Origin: CAYXBG01 sp964463145
GTDB taxonomy: Bacteria; Acidobacteriota; UBA6911; RPQK01; CBDAPI01
Assembly: GCA_964463145.1 (NCBI GenBank)
Contig: CAYXBG010000021.1
Coordinates: 1 to 24,421, forward strand
DNA length: 24,421 nt
Direction of reading: 5' to 3'
Part shown: in pieces, positions 16,332 through 24,421 of the stretch
Layout: each line of letters starts with the position of its first letter
Numbering within the stretch: position 1 is the first letter of the stretch
Translations under genes and position numbers: made by a program
Notes under the pieces: model-generated
Told to the model about the DNA's origin: nothing
Seen by the model: the letters and a program-made list of their open reading frames with translations, nothing else
Database searches by the model: none

Positions 16332-16655
16332 TTAGAGCTGTGCATCTATCATTCGCTCGATGTTATCTTTGGATGTTGCTCCAACTACCTGGTCCTTGAT
16401 TACTCCATCTTTAAAAAGAAGGAGTGTCGGAATTCCCTTGATATTGTACTGCGCCGAGGTAGCAGCATTCTCATCCACGTTCAGCTTAACCACCTTTGCC
16501 CTATCTCCGTAATCGCTTGCAACCTCATCAACTGTAGGGGCAAGCATTCTACACGGTGCACACCAACTCGCCCAGAAATCTACCAGGACAGGCTTGTCCG
16601 ATTCGATTACTTTTTCCTGAAACGTCCCATCTGTTACTTCTTCTACCTTACTCAT
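16332..16655 (-). CDS. trxA: Thioredoxin
   Basis: A 107-residue cytoplasmic thioredoxin that reduces protein disulfides. The active-site pair is C32 and C35 in WCAPC, at the same residue numbers as in E. coli Trx but with Ala in place of the more common Gly. Other fold markers are VDFWA before the site, VDEN at the end of the second strand and the cis-proline in GIPTLLLF. A reading frame extends 24 codons upstream to 16727, but the ATG at 16655 is the right start: it has a GGAGG ribosome binding site at 16660-16664, gives the family length, and the extra region has no similarity to thioredoxin. It lies divergently from rsmA with 81 bases between the two starts. Confidence 0.95.
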   Translation of the reverse strand: MSKVEEVTDGTFQEKVIESDKPVLVDFWASWCAPCRMLAPTVDEVASDYGDRAKVVKLNVDENAATSAQYNIKGIPTLLLFKDGVIKDQVVGATSKDNIERMIDAQL

Positions 16656-16659
16656 CGAT

Positions 16660-16664
16660 CCTCC
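16660..16664 (-). promoter_or_regulatory. Ribosome binding site that decides the trxA start
   Basis: GGAGG on the minus strand, 4 bases before the ATG at 16655. This selects the 107-residue form over the 131-residue open frame. Confidence 0.8.
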
Positions 16665-16736
16665 ATCCCTACTTCTACGGGAAACATCATCTCTACCCTC
16701 AATAGTACCGGATGCATATGCTAACATGGCACTTCA

Positions 16737-17534
16737 TTGCTTGAAAAAATTCCGCCGCTCAAAGATTGGGGACAACATTTTCTCAGTGATCGCTACTGTC
16801 AGAGAATTGTCCGTTTCGCAAATCTGACCAGCCAAGATATGGTCCTAGAGATAGGCCCGGGAACTGGACAACTCACCCAACAACTTCTGCACGTAGCCAA
16901 TTGTGTGATTGCCATTGAAATCGATCCCCGGCTTGTCCAAAGCCTGCGAGAGAACAGTATTGGCACCAACACAAAAAAACTGCGAATAATTGAGGGGGAT
17001 ATCTTGGCAATCCCCTTGGAAAACCTCCTGCCACAGAAAGAGATTCATCTCGTCAGCAATCTCCCCTACAACATCGCCACACCCATCATTACAAAGATAC
17101 TCAAAGGGGGGCCTCATTTCGCAACAATTACAATACTGCTCCAAAAGGAAGTCGCACAAAGAATTATGGCGAAGTCTGGCACCAAAAGTTTCGGATATTT
17201 TACTTTGTTAGTACAATCTCACTGTAAAATTGAAAAAGGCTTTGATGTTCCTCCTGGAGCCTTTAATCCTCCTCCAGCTGTAGACTCAACTCTCATTCGG
17301 CTGACACCAGTGATGAAGTCAACAAGCGACCATTGGGATCGTCTCGAACCACTGGCCAGTAGGGCTTTCCGACATCCGCGCAAGACCTTACTCAATAACC
17401 TCTCTCACTCTGACTTCTCACGGATAGATGTTCAGGTTGCTATGGAGAAATGTGGCCTGAAGAAACAACAGAGACCGCATCAGGTGACCCTAGACGAATA
17501 TTGCTGTCTGGCTCAATTGCTAAAATTACCCTAG
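16737..17534 (+). CDS. rsmA: 16S rRNA dimethyladenosine transferase
   Basis: RsmA (KsgA) dimethylates two adjacent adenines, A1518 and A1519 in E. coli numbering, near the 3' end of 16S rRNA late in small-subunit assembly. The 265-residue protein has the N-terminal GQHFLSD at 12-18, motif I EIGPGTGQLT (about 40-49), the catalytic NLPY motif at 108-111 and the PPAVDS region before the C-terminal helical domain with FRHPRKTLLNNL. The only plausible start is a TTG at 16737: an in-frame stop lies at 16722-16724, no ATG or GTG occurs between, and the GQHFL motif is only 12 residues in. There is no ribosome binding site. RNase J starts 3 bases after its stop. Confidence 0.95.
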   Translation: MLEKIPPLKDWGQHFLSDRYCQRIVRFANLTSQDMVLEIGPGTGQLTQQLLHVANCVIAIEIDPRLVQSLRENSIGTNTKKLRIIEGDILAIPLENLLPQKEIHLVSNLPYNIATPIITKILKGGPHFATITILLQKEVAQRIMAKSGTKSFGYFTLLVQSHCKIEKGFDVPPGAFNPPPAVDSTLIRLTPVMKSTSDHWDRLEPLASRAFRHPRKTLLNNLSHSDFSRIDVQVAMEKCGLKKQQRPHQVTLDEYCCLAQLLKLP

Positions 17535-17537
17535 ATT

Positions 17538-19199
17538 ATGGGCGACACTATACAGGTAATCCCGTTGGGTGGACTCGGCGAATTCGGTATGAACTGCACG
17601 GCCATACGATGCAGGGATTCGATACTGCTTATGGATGCGGGGGTAATGTTCCCAAACGGGGGTTTGCGTGGCCTGGGAATAGATTTAATTACACCTGACA
17701 TTACCTTTCTCAAAGAACACCGAGATCAACTCCTCGCAGTTTTGTTAACACACGGGCATGAGGATCACATCGGAGGCTTGCCATACATCCTAGACGAGAT
17801 CCCCGTGCCCGTATACGGGAGCCGCTTATCTCTTGGTTTCGTCCGAAAACGTCTAGATGAAAAAGGCTTAAATGCTAGAGAACTGACCTCTATCCGAGCT
17901 GGAGAAACACTCGAAATAGGACCCTTTACGATCGAGCCTCTCTCAATAACTCACTCTTTCCCTGATTCCTTCTGTTATGCGATCAAAACACCTGCAGGGG
18001 CAATTATTTGGACGGGAGACTTCAAAGTAGAACTTACTCCTACAGATAACCGGCATAGCGATCTTGGAAGGCTAGCAGAATATGGAGATGAAGGGGTTCT
18101 TTTACTGGCCTCCGACAGTACTAACGCCAGTGCTTCGGGGCTGTCCCCTTCGGAACATGCCACAAAAGAACCTCTACGGGCACTTTTCAGAAAATCCGAG
18201 GGACGAATTTTCTTGAGTTGTTTTTCCAGCAGCATTCATCGAATCCAAGTAGTCGTTGACCTTGCAGCTGAATTCGGCCGTTTTATTGTACCGCTGGGCC
18301 GTAGCATGCTCTCTAACATCACAATTGCCCGGGAGTTAGGGTACCTAAAAATCGGAGAAGAACGAATCGTCTCACATAATCGATGGGAAGAATTCGCACC
18401 CAATGAACTAGTCTTCCTGGCAACGGGGACTCAAGGTGAACCCCGTTCCGCTATGAATCGACTCGCCTTTGATCAATATCGGAAAATCACCATACGACCT
18501 GGAGATACCATCATTTTATCTGCTCGCATCATTCCAGGAAATGAGCGTAATGTTTCAGGAATGATCGACTGTTTTTACCGGTCTGGAGCCACTGTCTACG
18601 ATTCTCGAACAAGTGAAGTGCACTCTTCTGGACACGGTTATCAAGCTGATCTGAAAATCATGCTTAACTTGACTAGGCCAAAATTCTTTATACCCATTCA
18701 CGGTGAATATCGACAGTTAGCAAAGCATGCTGCTCTGGCTAAAGACCAGGGTCTTAAAAACGACCAAATTCGCATTTTGGAGAGCGGGCAGATTTTACAG
18801 TTAGACGAGAACGAAAGCAAAATTGAGGGAACTGTCGTCTCAGGTTACCGTTATATAGACTCTGCTCGGCGGAAAGAGATCGACCTCGCAGAGATCAAAG
18901 AACGTCGCTACATGTCTGAGGATGGAGTGGTTCTCATAACAATAAACCTGCAAAAGAAAGCACCTGTTCTCAGCATACCTCCTGGAGTTGCCTGCAGAGG
19001 TATCCTCTCTGGTACAGACAAGTTGAAACTAGAGAAAAGTCTGGTTCAGCAGGTCGTCCGAGCTCTGGATACCTGCAATAAAGAAAAGCTCACTGATGAC
19101 GACAAACTTAGCGAATTAATAACCCAACGAGTCAAGAAATTCCTCAAGAAAGAAGTTGGCAAAAGACCATTGGTCATACCACTGATACAACGAATGTAA
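17538..19199 (+). CDS. rnj: Ribonuclease J
   Basis: A metallo-beta-lactamase/beta-CASP ribonuclease with both 5'-to-3' exonuclease and endonuclease activity, used in mRNA decay and rRNA maturation. The 553-residue protein shows the GGLGEFGMNC opening, the metal-binding HGHEDH at 72-77, further ligands in THSFPDS and WTGDFK, the beta-CASP region (about 190-360) with the SGH of HSSGHGYQAD near 358, the PIHGEYRQL segment and a C-terminal domain from about 445. The length matches RNases J1/J2. It sits between rsmA (3 bases upstream) and ftsK (30 bases downstream). The pairing with rsmA suggests joint expression of 16S 3'-end and RNA maturation factors. Confidence 0.95.
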   Translation: MGDTIQVIPLGGLGEFGMNCTAIRCRDSILLMDAGVMFPNGGLRGLGIDLITPDITFLKEHRDQLLAVLLTHGHEDHIGGLPYILDEIPVPVYGSRLSLGFVRKRLDEKGLNARELTSIRAGETLEIGPFTIEPLSITHSFPDSFCYAIKTPAGAIIWTGDFKVELTPTDNRHSDLGRLAEYGDEGVLLLASDSTNASASGLSPSEHATKEPLRALFRKSEGRIFLSCFSSSIHRIQVVVDLAAEFGRFIVPLGRSMLSNITIARELGYLKIGEERIVSHNRWEEFAPNELVFLATGTQGEPRSAMNRLAFDQYRKITIRPGDTIILSARIIPGNERNVSGMIDCFYRSGATVYDSRTSEVHSSGHGYQADLKIMLNLTRPKFFIPIHGEYRQLAKHAALAKDQGLKNDQIRILESGQILQLDENESKIEGTVVSGYRYIDSARRKEIDLAEIKERRYMSEDGVVLITINLQKKAPVLSIPPGVACRGILSGTDKLKLEKSLVQQVVRALDTCNKEKLTDDDKLSELITQRVKKFLKKEVGKRPLVIPLIQRM

Positions 19200-19229
19200 C
19201 TAGAACTAGCAACGCAAGAATAAATAAAA

Positions 19230-21479
19230 ATGCCCGTCCACCCAAAACATAAGACAAACGAGCTGTTGGGATTATTACTACTAATGGTGTCCCTCCTACT
19301 AGTCTTGGCTCTTTACAGTTACAGTCCTTTCGATAGCTCACCGAATGTAGCGGCTGACAAATCTCTTCACATCAATTACATTGGACCCACAGGAGCCTGG
19401 ATTGCAGATTTATTACTGCAAATATTTGGGGTCCCCGCCTTTCTCTTTCCTATAGCTCTTTTAATCTCAGGCATCCAGAGACTGCGTGGAATATCCTCCG
19501 ACTACCCCATCATACAATCCCTAGGAGTAGTCGGTACTACTCTGGCTTTGTGCTCTGCCGGGTTTCTCCTTTCGCATATGCTACCGCTCCAACTCGACTA
19601 CGCCGTAGGGGGTGTTCTTGGAATCCTATTAGGGTCTCTTCTAACTACTGCTTTCAACTGGACTGGAGCATTAGTTTTAGTGTTCTTTGGACTGATGTTC
19701 GCATTAGTATTCACAACCAGTTTCTCTTTTGAAGCATTTCTCGCCTGGCTAGGCCGACAAAACTGGAACCCTTTTCCTAAAATCCGAAAAAGTTACTCAG
19801 CGTGGCAAAAAAAACGAGAGGATCAAAAAGCACTGAAAAGTTTCAACAGCCGAAATGTTGTTACTCAATCACCTCCAAGACGAATTCTAGTCGATGAAAA
19901 TCTGGCAGAGAACAAGGATGAACCATCCGCTTCGGAAACTTCTTCTTTCCCCTTGGCCCCTCCTCTACAGGAGGAGTCGGATGCTCCTTTCACCCGTGAT
20001 TCAAATGTTCATGCCAAGATCCCCTCTCAGCATAGCCTGCCTCATCTCGAATTTTTAACTGAGTCATCGGGAGAAATCGCTATCAACGAACAGGAACTGA
20101 TGAGCCTGTCTCAAAAGTTGACTGAGAAATGCGCTGAGTTCGATGTCACGGGCCGAGTTCTCCAGATTCATCCTGGCCCCGTCGTTACCACATTCGAGTT
20201 CAAGCCTGACGCAGGAGTGAAATACAGTCGGATAACAACCCTCACTGAAGATTTATGTATGGCTTTAAAGGCAGAAGCCATTCGTATCCACAGGATACCG
20301 GGGAAAAACACCGTTGGCATCGAAGTGCCGAACAGTCACAGACAAACTATCCTTTTAAGAGAGATTCTAGCTTCCCCTAACTTCCAGAAAAGTGACTCCA
20401 TCATAACCCTAGGGTTAGGAAAGCTTATCAATGGGGACACCTGTGTCACCGACCTAGCCAGAATGCCACACCTTCTTATTGCGGGAGCCACAGGATCGGG
20501 TAAAAGTGTAGCTGTAAACTGCATAGTGTGCTCCATCCTGTACCAAGCGACCCCTCAAGACGTAAAATTCATCATGATTGACCCCAAACGTCTCGAACTA
20601 GGCCTCTACCACGACATACCTCATCTTTTAACCCCTATCGTCACAGATCCAAAGGAGGCTGCCAACGCTCTCGGATGGGCGGTGCGGGAAATGGAACGAC
20701 GCTATAAACTTCTGGCTCAGAAAGGTGTACGTAACCTAGCCCAATACAATAGAGTAGCCACTACTCCCTCGAAACATCAGGACGATGAACCACATGAACC
20801 CCTGCCTTTAATCGTCGTCATTGTAGATGAGTTAGCAGACCTGATGATGACTGCTGGTAAAGAAGTAGAAGCCGCTCTCACCCGCCTTGCACAAATGGCA
20901 CGAGCAATTGGGATTCATCTAATACTCGCAACACAGAGACCTTCTGTGGACGTCATTACTGGATTAATCAAGGCGAACTTCCCTTCTCGCATCTCCTTTC
21001 GAGTTTCTTCCAAGACAGACTCCAGAACAATCATGGACATGAATGGCGCAGAACAGCTGCTGGGGCAAGGTGACATGCTATTTCTTTCTCCTCAAACCGC
21101 CAGGCCCATCCGCATCCATGGCGGTTTGGTTACGGAAGCTGAAATCGAAGCTATAGCCACGTTTCTGCGTGAGCAGGGCCATCCATCCTATCAGGAAAAA
21201 ATTTTGGAGGGAGCTAACGAACAAGAGGGTCGGGTTGTTGAGATCGAAGATATGCACGATCCCCTTTACGAAGAGGCTGCACGATTCATAGTCGAGTCAG
21301 GTCGGGCCTCTACTTCCCTGCTCCAAAGACGTTTGCGTGTTGGTTATGGTCGAGCCGCAAGGCTTTTGGATATGATGGAACATGAAGGGCTGATAACTCC
21401 TCCTGATGGAAGCAAGGCAAGAAAAGTCTTGGCGTCACCTGACTATTTCGAAGAAATTGAAAAGACAAAGGACCCCTGA
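19230..21479 (+). CDS. ftsK: DNA translocase FtsK/SpoIIIE
   Basis: FtsK is a septal DNA pump that moves chromosome ends apart and helps resolve dimers at cell division. The 749-residue protein has four membrane helices at the N-terminus (about residues 10-30, 48-73, 84-107 and 115-165), a short charged/proline-containing linker (about 185-280), and the hexameric motor. Walker A is GATGSGKS at 419-426 and Walker B IVDELAD is at 531-537; the RMSF-like LATQRPSVDVITG follows. The C-terminal gamma domain (about 673-740) is the winged helix that reads polar KOPS sequences, with LQRRLRVGYGRAARLLDMME. The linker is short compared with the E. coli form, which is common. It has no clear ribosome binding site and starts 30 bases after RNase J. 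Confidence 0.96.
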   Translation: MPVHPKHKTNELLGLLLLMVSLLLVLALYSYSPFDSSPNVAADKSLHINYIGPTGAWIADLLLQIFGVPAFLFPIALLISGIQRLRGISSDYPIIQSLGVVGTTLALCSAGFLLSHMLPLQLDYAVGGVLGILLGSLLTTAFNWTGALVLVFFGLMFALVFTTSFSFEAFLAWLGRQNWNPFPKIRKSYSAWQKKREDQKALKSFNSRNVVTQSPPRRILVDENLAENKDEPSASETSSFPLAPPLQEESDAPFTRDSNVHAKIPSQHSLPHLEFLTESSGEIAINEQELMSLSQKLTEKCAEFDVTGRVLQIHPGPVVTTFEFKPDAGVKYSRITTLTEDLCMALKAEAIRIHRIPGKNTVGIEVPNSHRQTILLREILASPNFQKSDSIITLGLGKLINGDTCVTDLARMPHLLIAGATGSGKSVAVNCIVCSILYQATPQDVKFIMIDPKRLELGLYHDIPHLLTPIVTDPKEAANALGWAVREMERRYKLLAQKGVRNLAQYNRVATTPSKHQDDEPHEPLPLIVVIVDELADLMMTAGKEVEAALTRLAQMARAIGIHLILATQRPSVDVITGLIKANFPSRISFRVSSKTDSRTIMDMNGAEQLLGQGDMLFLSPQTARPIRIHGGLVTEAEIEAIATFLREQGHPSYQEKILEGANEQEGRVVEIEDMHDPLYEEAARFIVESGRASTSLLQRRLRVGYGRAARLLDMMEHEGLITPPDGSKARKVLASPDYFEEIEKTKDP

Positions 21480-21547
21480 CACTAACAAAGCATCAATAAC
21501 ATAGGCCACTCCAGACTCTTCACAATAGGGCACGCATACACTAGACT

Positions 21548-21554
21548 GGAAGGG
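21548..21554 (+). promoter_or_regulatory. Ribosome binding site of the first VWFA gene
   Basis: GGAAGGG, ending 5 bases before the ATG at 21560. It supports the chosen start and argues against a promoter-like pair just upstream that would begin transcription inside it. Confidence 0.6.
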
Positions 21555-21559
21555 CCACT

Positions 21560-22444
21560 ATGTCTCCTCTTACCACTGCTGTTGCTCTCTTTAGTTTACT
21601 GTGTACGAGTATCCCAACCCTAGGACAAGGGGCTTCTCGGATTAGGGTAGATGTAGACTTAGTTGTAGCGAACGTCACGGTTACAGACCCTTTAGGTCGT
21701 TATGTCGTCGGCCTGGAAAAAGAACACTTCCGGATCTTTGAAAATAAAATTGAACAAGAGGTGATCCATTTCTCCAACGCACGTTCTCCAGTGTCCGTGG
21801 GGATCATCTTAGACACTAGCGGCTCAATGGAAGACGATATTCTTAGTGCTCGTAATTCAGTCATACGTTTTCTGAAACAAAGCCAAGATCAAGACGAGTA
21901 CTTCTTAGTCACTTTCAACAATCGGACACGATTAGCCCTCGACTTCACATCCCGGACAGAAAACATACAAAACGAGATATCAATTGCCCATCCGCAAGGT
22001 AGAACCGCTTTGTATGACAGTCTCTATCTCGGACTTGAGAAGATTCGAGAAGGTCGAAATGCGAAAAAGGCGCTAATAATGATTACTGATGGGGAAGATA
22101 ACCGAAGTCGTTATACATTCAGTGAGGTGAAAGACTTTGCCAAAGAATCAGATGTACAAATCTACATCATTGGAGAACGCGGAAATCTTGGTTACGGTAC
22201 ATCCATCATCTCTGACATTACAAGACTAACCGGTGGGCGTCCCTTTTTTCCCCATAATTTCAAACAACTCGACTACTTTGTCGACCTAATTCACACTGAG
22301 CTGAGAACCCAATATGTAGTCGGTTATAGTCCCAATCTCAGCAGGAAAGATGGTAAATGGCGCAAACTCAGGGTCCGACTTCAGCCTCCTGATGGACTTC
22401 CCCCACTAAATATACGCTCCCGTCAAGGCTATTTTGCCCGATGA
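21560..22444 (+). CDS. Secreted VWFA-domain protein, Acidobacterial type
   Basis: A 294-residue exported protein. A Sec signal peptide covers about residues 1-23 (hydrophobic TTAVALFSLLC, likely cut near TLGQG-A). A short beta region (VDLVVANVTVTD ... EKEHFRIFENKIEQEV) then leads to a von Willebrand factor A domain with a full MIDAS: DTSGS at 85-89, the threonine in GRTALYD and the aspartate in ITDGEDN. The C-terminus ends in the family's TQYVVGYSP and RLRVRLQPP ... IRSRQGYFAR pattern. This set matches the 'VWFA-related Acidobacterial domain' group, found outside the cytoplasm and of unknown role; metal-dependent protein binding is the reasonable guess. It is followed by a paralogue. Confidence 0.9.
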   Translation: MSPLTTAVALFSLLCTSIPTLGQGASRIRVDVDLVVANVTVTDPLGRYVVGLEKEHFRIFENKIEQEVIHFSNARSPVSVGIILDTSGSMEDDILSARNSVIRFLKQSQDQDEYFLVTFNNRTRLALDFTSRTENIQNEISIAHPQGRTALYDSLYLGLEKIREGRNAKKALIMITDGEDNRSRYTFSEVKDFAKESDVQIYIIGERGNLGYGTSIISDITRLTGGRPFFPHNFKQLDYFVDLIHTELRTQYVVGYSPNLSRKDGKWRKLRVRLQPPDGLPPLNIRSRQGYFAR

Positions 22445-22490
22445 AAATCGATCTGACAGTGAGCCATTTACAACTGTAGCTGGTTATGCA

Positions 22491-23477
22491 ATGACCGCCT
22501 TTACTCTTCGATGGTTCTATTTCTGCTGGTTACTCGCGATGATAGTAATGCCGACTGGGTTGTCTGATGTGCAGTTATTTGCCCAGACAATCCCACGCTT
22601 CCATGCCGATGTAGACCAAGTGGTCCTTTACGCATCTGTCTACAACACCAAAGGCCAACTGGTTTCAGATCTAAATCGAGAAGATTTCCTAGTAACCGAA
22701 AATGGGATAACCCAAACCGTCACTTATTTCGGCCTTGATGACATCCCAGCAACGGTTGGAATCGTAATGGATAATAGCGGCAGTATGCGTGACAAAAAAG
22801 ATCGAGTGGATAAAGCAACCGACCTATTCCTGAACTTGAATAACCCACAAAATGAATTATTCTTGATGTCCTTCAACTCTGAAAGCAGGCTTGATGAGGA
22901 CTTCACCCAGGATGTCGACGACATTCGTGACGCCCTATACAATCAAATGGTTAGTGGGGGCACTGCACTTTACGACGCCATTTCCCTAGCAGTCGAGCAT
23001 GCGCATGAAGGGAGTGAACTGAAGAGGGTTGTAGTCGTTTTTACCGATGGTGAAGATAAGGATAGTTATTACACAATAGATGAGTTGATTCAACAGGTCG
23101 AAGAAGCAGACGTCCTGGTCTTCATAATAGCCTTTCTAGCAGAAAGAAATTCCGAAAACGGTGGGTTTTTCAAGATATTAAAAAAATTTAAAAAGGAAAC
23201 AGTCTCAAAGTCAGTCATCGATGTCGCGGAGGCTACTGGCGGAAAAGCCTACTTCCCGAATGACACCAAGGAACTACAACAGGTCTTTGAGGAGATTGCC
23301 TACGAACTGCGAAATCAGTACAGACTGTCCTATATTTCGAATGTAACAGAGGAAATTAGGGACGATGGTTGGCGCAATGTTCGCGTCAAGGTTAACAAGG
23401 CCAGAGAGAGAGGACTGAGAATACGCGCCAGGCCAGGTTATTACATCCGAAGGACCGAAGCTACAACATCCAATTGA
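22491..23477 (+). CDS. Secreted VWFA-domain protein, Acidobacterial type, paralogue
   Basis: A 328-residue relative of the preceding gene with the same layout: a signal peptide (about 1-32, hydrophobic WFYFCWLLAMIVM, cut near LFAQ-T), a beta segment with DLNREDFLVTENG, a VWA domain with MIDAS DNSGS at 94-98, GGTALYD and FTDGEDK, and the YRLSYISN ... RPGYYIRR C-terminus. It is longer because it has a lysine-rich insert (ILKKFKKETVSK) before the last part of the domain. The open frame can be extended to a TTG at 22434 overlapping the previous gene, but the ATG at 22491 places the signal peptide correctly. No ribosome binding site is clear. It was most likely formed by tandem duplication. Confidence 0.88.
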   Translation: MTAFTLRWFYFCWLLAMIVMPTGLSDVQLFAQTIPRFHADVDQVVLYASVYNTKGQLVSDLNREDFLVTENGITQTVTYFGLDDIPATVGIVMDNSGSMRDKKDRVDKATDLFLNLNNPQNELFLMSFNSESRLDEDFTQDVDDIRDALYNQMVSGGTALYDAISLAVEHAHEGSELKRVVVVFTDGEDKDSYYTIDELIQQVEEADVLVFIIAFLAERNSENGGFFKILKKFKKETVSKSVIDVAEATGGKAYFPNDTKELQQVFEEIAYELRNQYRLSYISNVTEEIRDDGWRNVRVKVNKARERGLRIRARPGYYIRRTEATTSN

Positions 23478-23511
23478 CTTGAATGGCAAGCCAGCCTATT
23501 CTGTGCCTACC

Positions 23512-24421
23512 ATGTCTGAGCTTAGTGCGAAAAAGGTTTGGCACAACGGTCAACTCATCGACTGGGGTGATGCGACCGTACATGTGCTGTCACACGCCCT
23601 ACATTACGGGACCTCCTGGTTCGAAGGGATCCGGTGTTATAACACCAGTCGTGGATCAGAAATCTTCCGACTGCACGAACACATAGATCGGCTTTTCAAC
23701 TCAGCAAAAATCTACCGTTGTGATATCCCTTTTAGTCCAGAGGAAATACACTCTGGCATCCTGGCAACCATCGTCGCTAACGATCAGGAATCTTGTTATA
23801 TAAGACCTCTTGTAATGAGAGGGCTTGGCGCTATCGGAGTAGATCCCTTACCCGCAGCTATCGAAGTCTACCTGATTACATGGGAATGGGGTGCCTATCT
23901 TGGAGCCGACGCTATTGAAAAGGGGATCGATGTAATGACATCAAGCTGGCAACGTGCGGCACCCAACACGTATCCCACGATGGCAAAGGTAGGCGGAAAC
24001 TATCTCAACAGCACGCTGATTAAGATGGAAGCCCAACTACAAGGCTATTCGGAGGGGATAGCTCTTGATAGCAACGGCTTCGTGAGCGAGGGCAGCGGTG
24101 AAAACGTGTTTTTTTCATACCAGGGAGACATCTTCACCCCTCACATATCTAACGCAATCCTGCCGGGGATTACACGGGACAGTGTCATCACTCTCCTTCG
24201 GGAGCAGGGACACACGGTGAGAGAGGAGCAAGTCCCTAGGGAACTACTTTATCTCGCGGATGAAGTTTTCATGACTGGAACAGCCGCCGAGATCACGCCG
24301 GTTCGATCCATTGACCAGATCAAGGTTGGTCAAGGATGCAGAGGACCTATCACAAAAGCATTGCAAGATGACTTTTTTGCTTATATCCAAGGGGACGTGG
24401 ACGACCGACATGGATGGCTAA
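23512..24421 (+). CDS. ilvE: Branched-chain amino acid aminotransferase, last few codons cut
   Basis: Transaminates leucine, isoleucine and valine with 2-oxoglutarate; a PLP fold-type IV enzyme. The 303 codons present include the HALHYGTSWFEGIR substrate loop (about 30-43), IRPLVMRG (about 101-108), the PLP lysine K159 in AKVGGNYLNS, the EGSGENVFF cofactor-binding segment (about 191-199) and the GITRDS and TGTAAEITPV loops that bind phosphate and carboxylate. K159 has the same number as in the E. coli enzyme. The sequence reads to the last base as DRHGWL and then a single base; family members usually end within a few residues of such a WL, so only a handful of codons are missing. D-amino acid aminotransferase is less likely given the pattern. 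It starts 34 bases after the VWFA paralogue. Confidence 0.93.
   Translation, partial: MSELSAKKVWHNGQLIDWGDATVHVLSHALHYGTSWFEGIRCYNTSRGSEIFRLHEHIDRLFNSAKIYRCDIPFSPEEIHSGILATIVANDQESCYIRPLVMRGLGAIGVDPLPAAIEVYLITWEWGAYLGADAIEKGIDVMTSSWQRAAPNTYPTMAKVGGNYLNSTLIKMEAQLQGYSEGIALDSNGFVSEGSGENVFFSYQGDIFTPHISNAILPGITRDSVITLLREQGHTVREEQVPRELLYLADEVFMTGTAAEITPVRSIDQIKVGQGCRGPITKALQDDFFAYIQGDVDDRHGWL

Noticed and set aside
16656..16727. 24 extra residues before thioredoxin
   Set aside because: The internal ATG at 16655 has a GGAGG site and matches thioredoxin length, so the extension is only open frame.
21519..21547. Promoter-like pair TTCACA-17-TAGACT before the first VWFA gene
   Set aside because: Transcription would start about 6 bases before the ATG, within the GGAAGGG ribosome binding site. 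Either one is not real, and the ribosome binding site has the better position.
22434..22490. Longer TTG-started form of the second VWFA protein
   Set aside because: It overlaps the upstream gene and puts 19 polar residues before the signal peptide.
1..24421. CRISPR arrays, insertion sequences, prophage or defence genes
   Set aside because: No regularly spaced repeats, terminal inverted repeats with a transposase, or phage-type genes were seen; nearly every base belongs to an ordinary chromosomal gene.

Overview
The window is a dense, mostly housekeeping stretch of a bacterial chromosome, probably from a member of the Acidobacteriota. Three things point there: two tandem secreted proteins of the von Willebrand A type known as the 'VWFA-related Acidobacterial domain' family, an MsbA-like exporter that implies a diderm envelope, and the gene order yicC-gmk-rpoZ-coaBC with a family 4 uracil-DNA glycosylase and priA. 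Base composition looks moderate (roughly half GC by eye). A run of ten N at 6432-6441 shows this is a draft or metagenome assembly. The phylum is inference; no rRNA gene is present to confirm it. I saw no tRNA, rRNA, CRISPR array, insertion sequence or phage gene, and no intergenic stretch exceeds 300 bases (the longest, about 200-245 bases, lie at 825-1066, 12465-12707 and 14645-14853).

Layout. On the minus strand at the left edge are a truncated short-chain dehydrogenase (1-348) and a small DUF454 membrane protein (462-824). From 1067 to 12173 eleven genes run in one direction with gaps of at most 54 bases and several stop/start overlaps: trmI, an msbA-like ABC exporter, yicC, gmk, rpoZ, coaBC, era, udg, priA, a JAMM/M67 peptidase and a GTPase-like DUF697 protein. 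They cover tRNA modification, envelope lipid export, RNA turnover, GMP phosphorylation, the RNA polymerase omega subunit, coenzyme A synthesis, ribosome assembly, uracil repair and replication restart. A seven-iron ferredoxin (12201-12464, minus) lies divergently from two overlapping WYL-domain regulators of the PafB/PafC type (12708-14644). purA follows, then trxA on the minus strand, divergent from a second plus-strand series: rsmA, RNase J, ftsK, two VWFA proteins and ilvE, which is cut only a few codons before its expected end.

The apparent break in coaBC is an assembly effect: the two halves become one frame if the true gap is 3k+2 bases, and the family alignment suggests just 2. I did not find a clear new biological system. 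The parts most worth a second look are the JAMM peptidase plus P-loop-altered GTPase pair behind priA, and the PafBC-like pair beside a ferredoxin, with the possible Pup-proteasome connection suggested by trmI.
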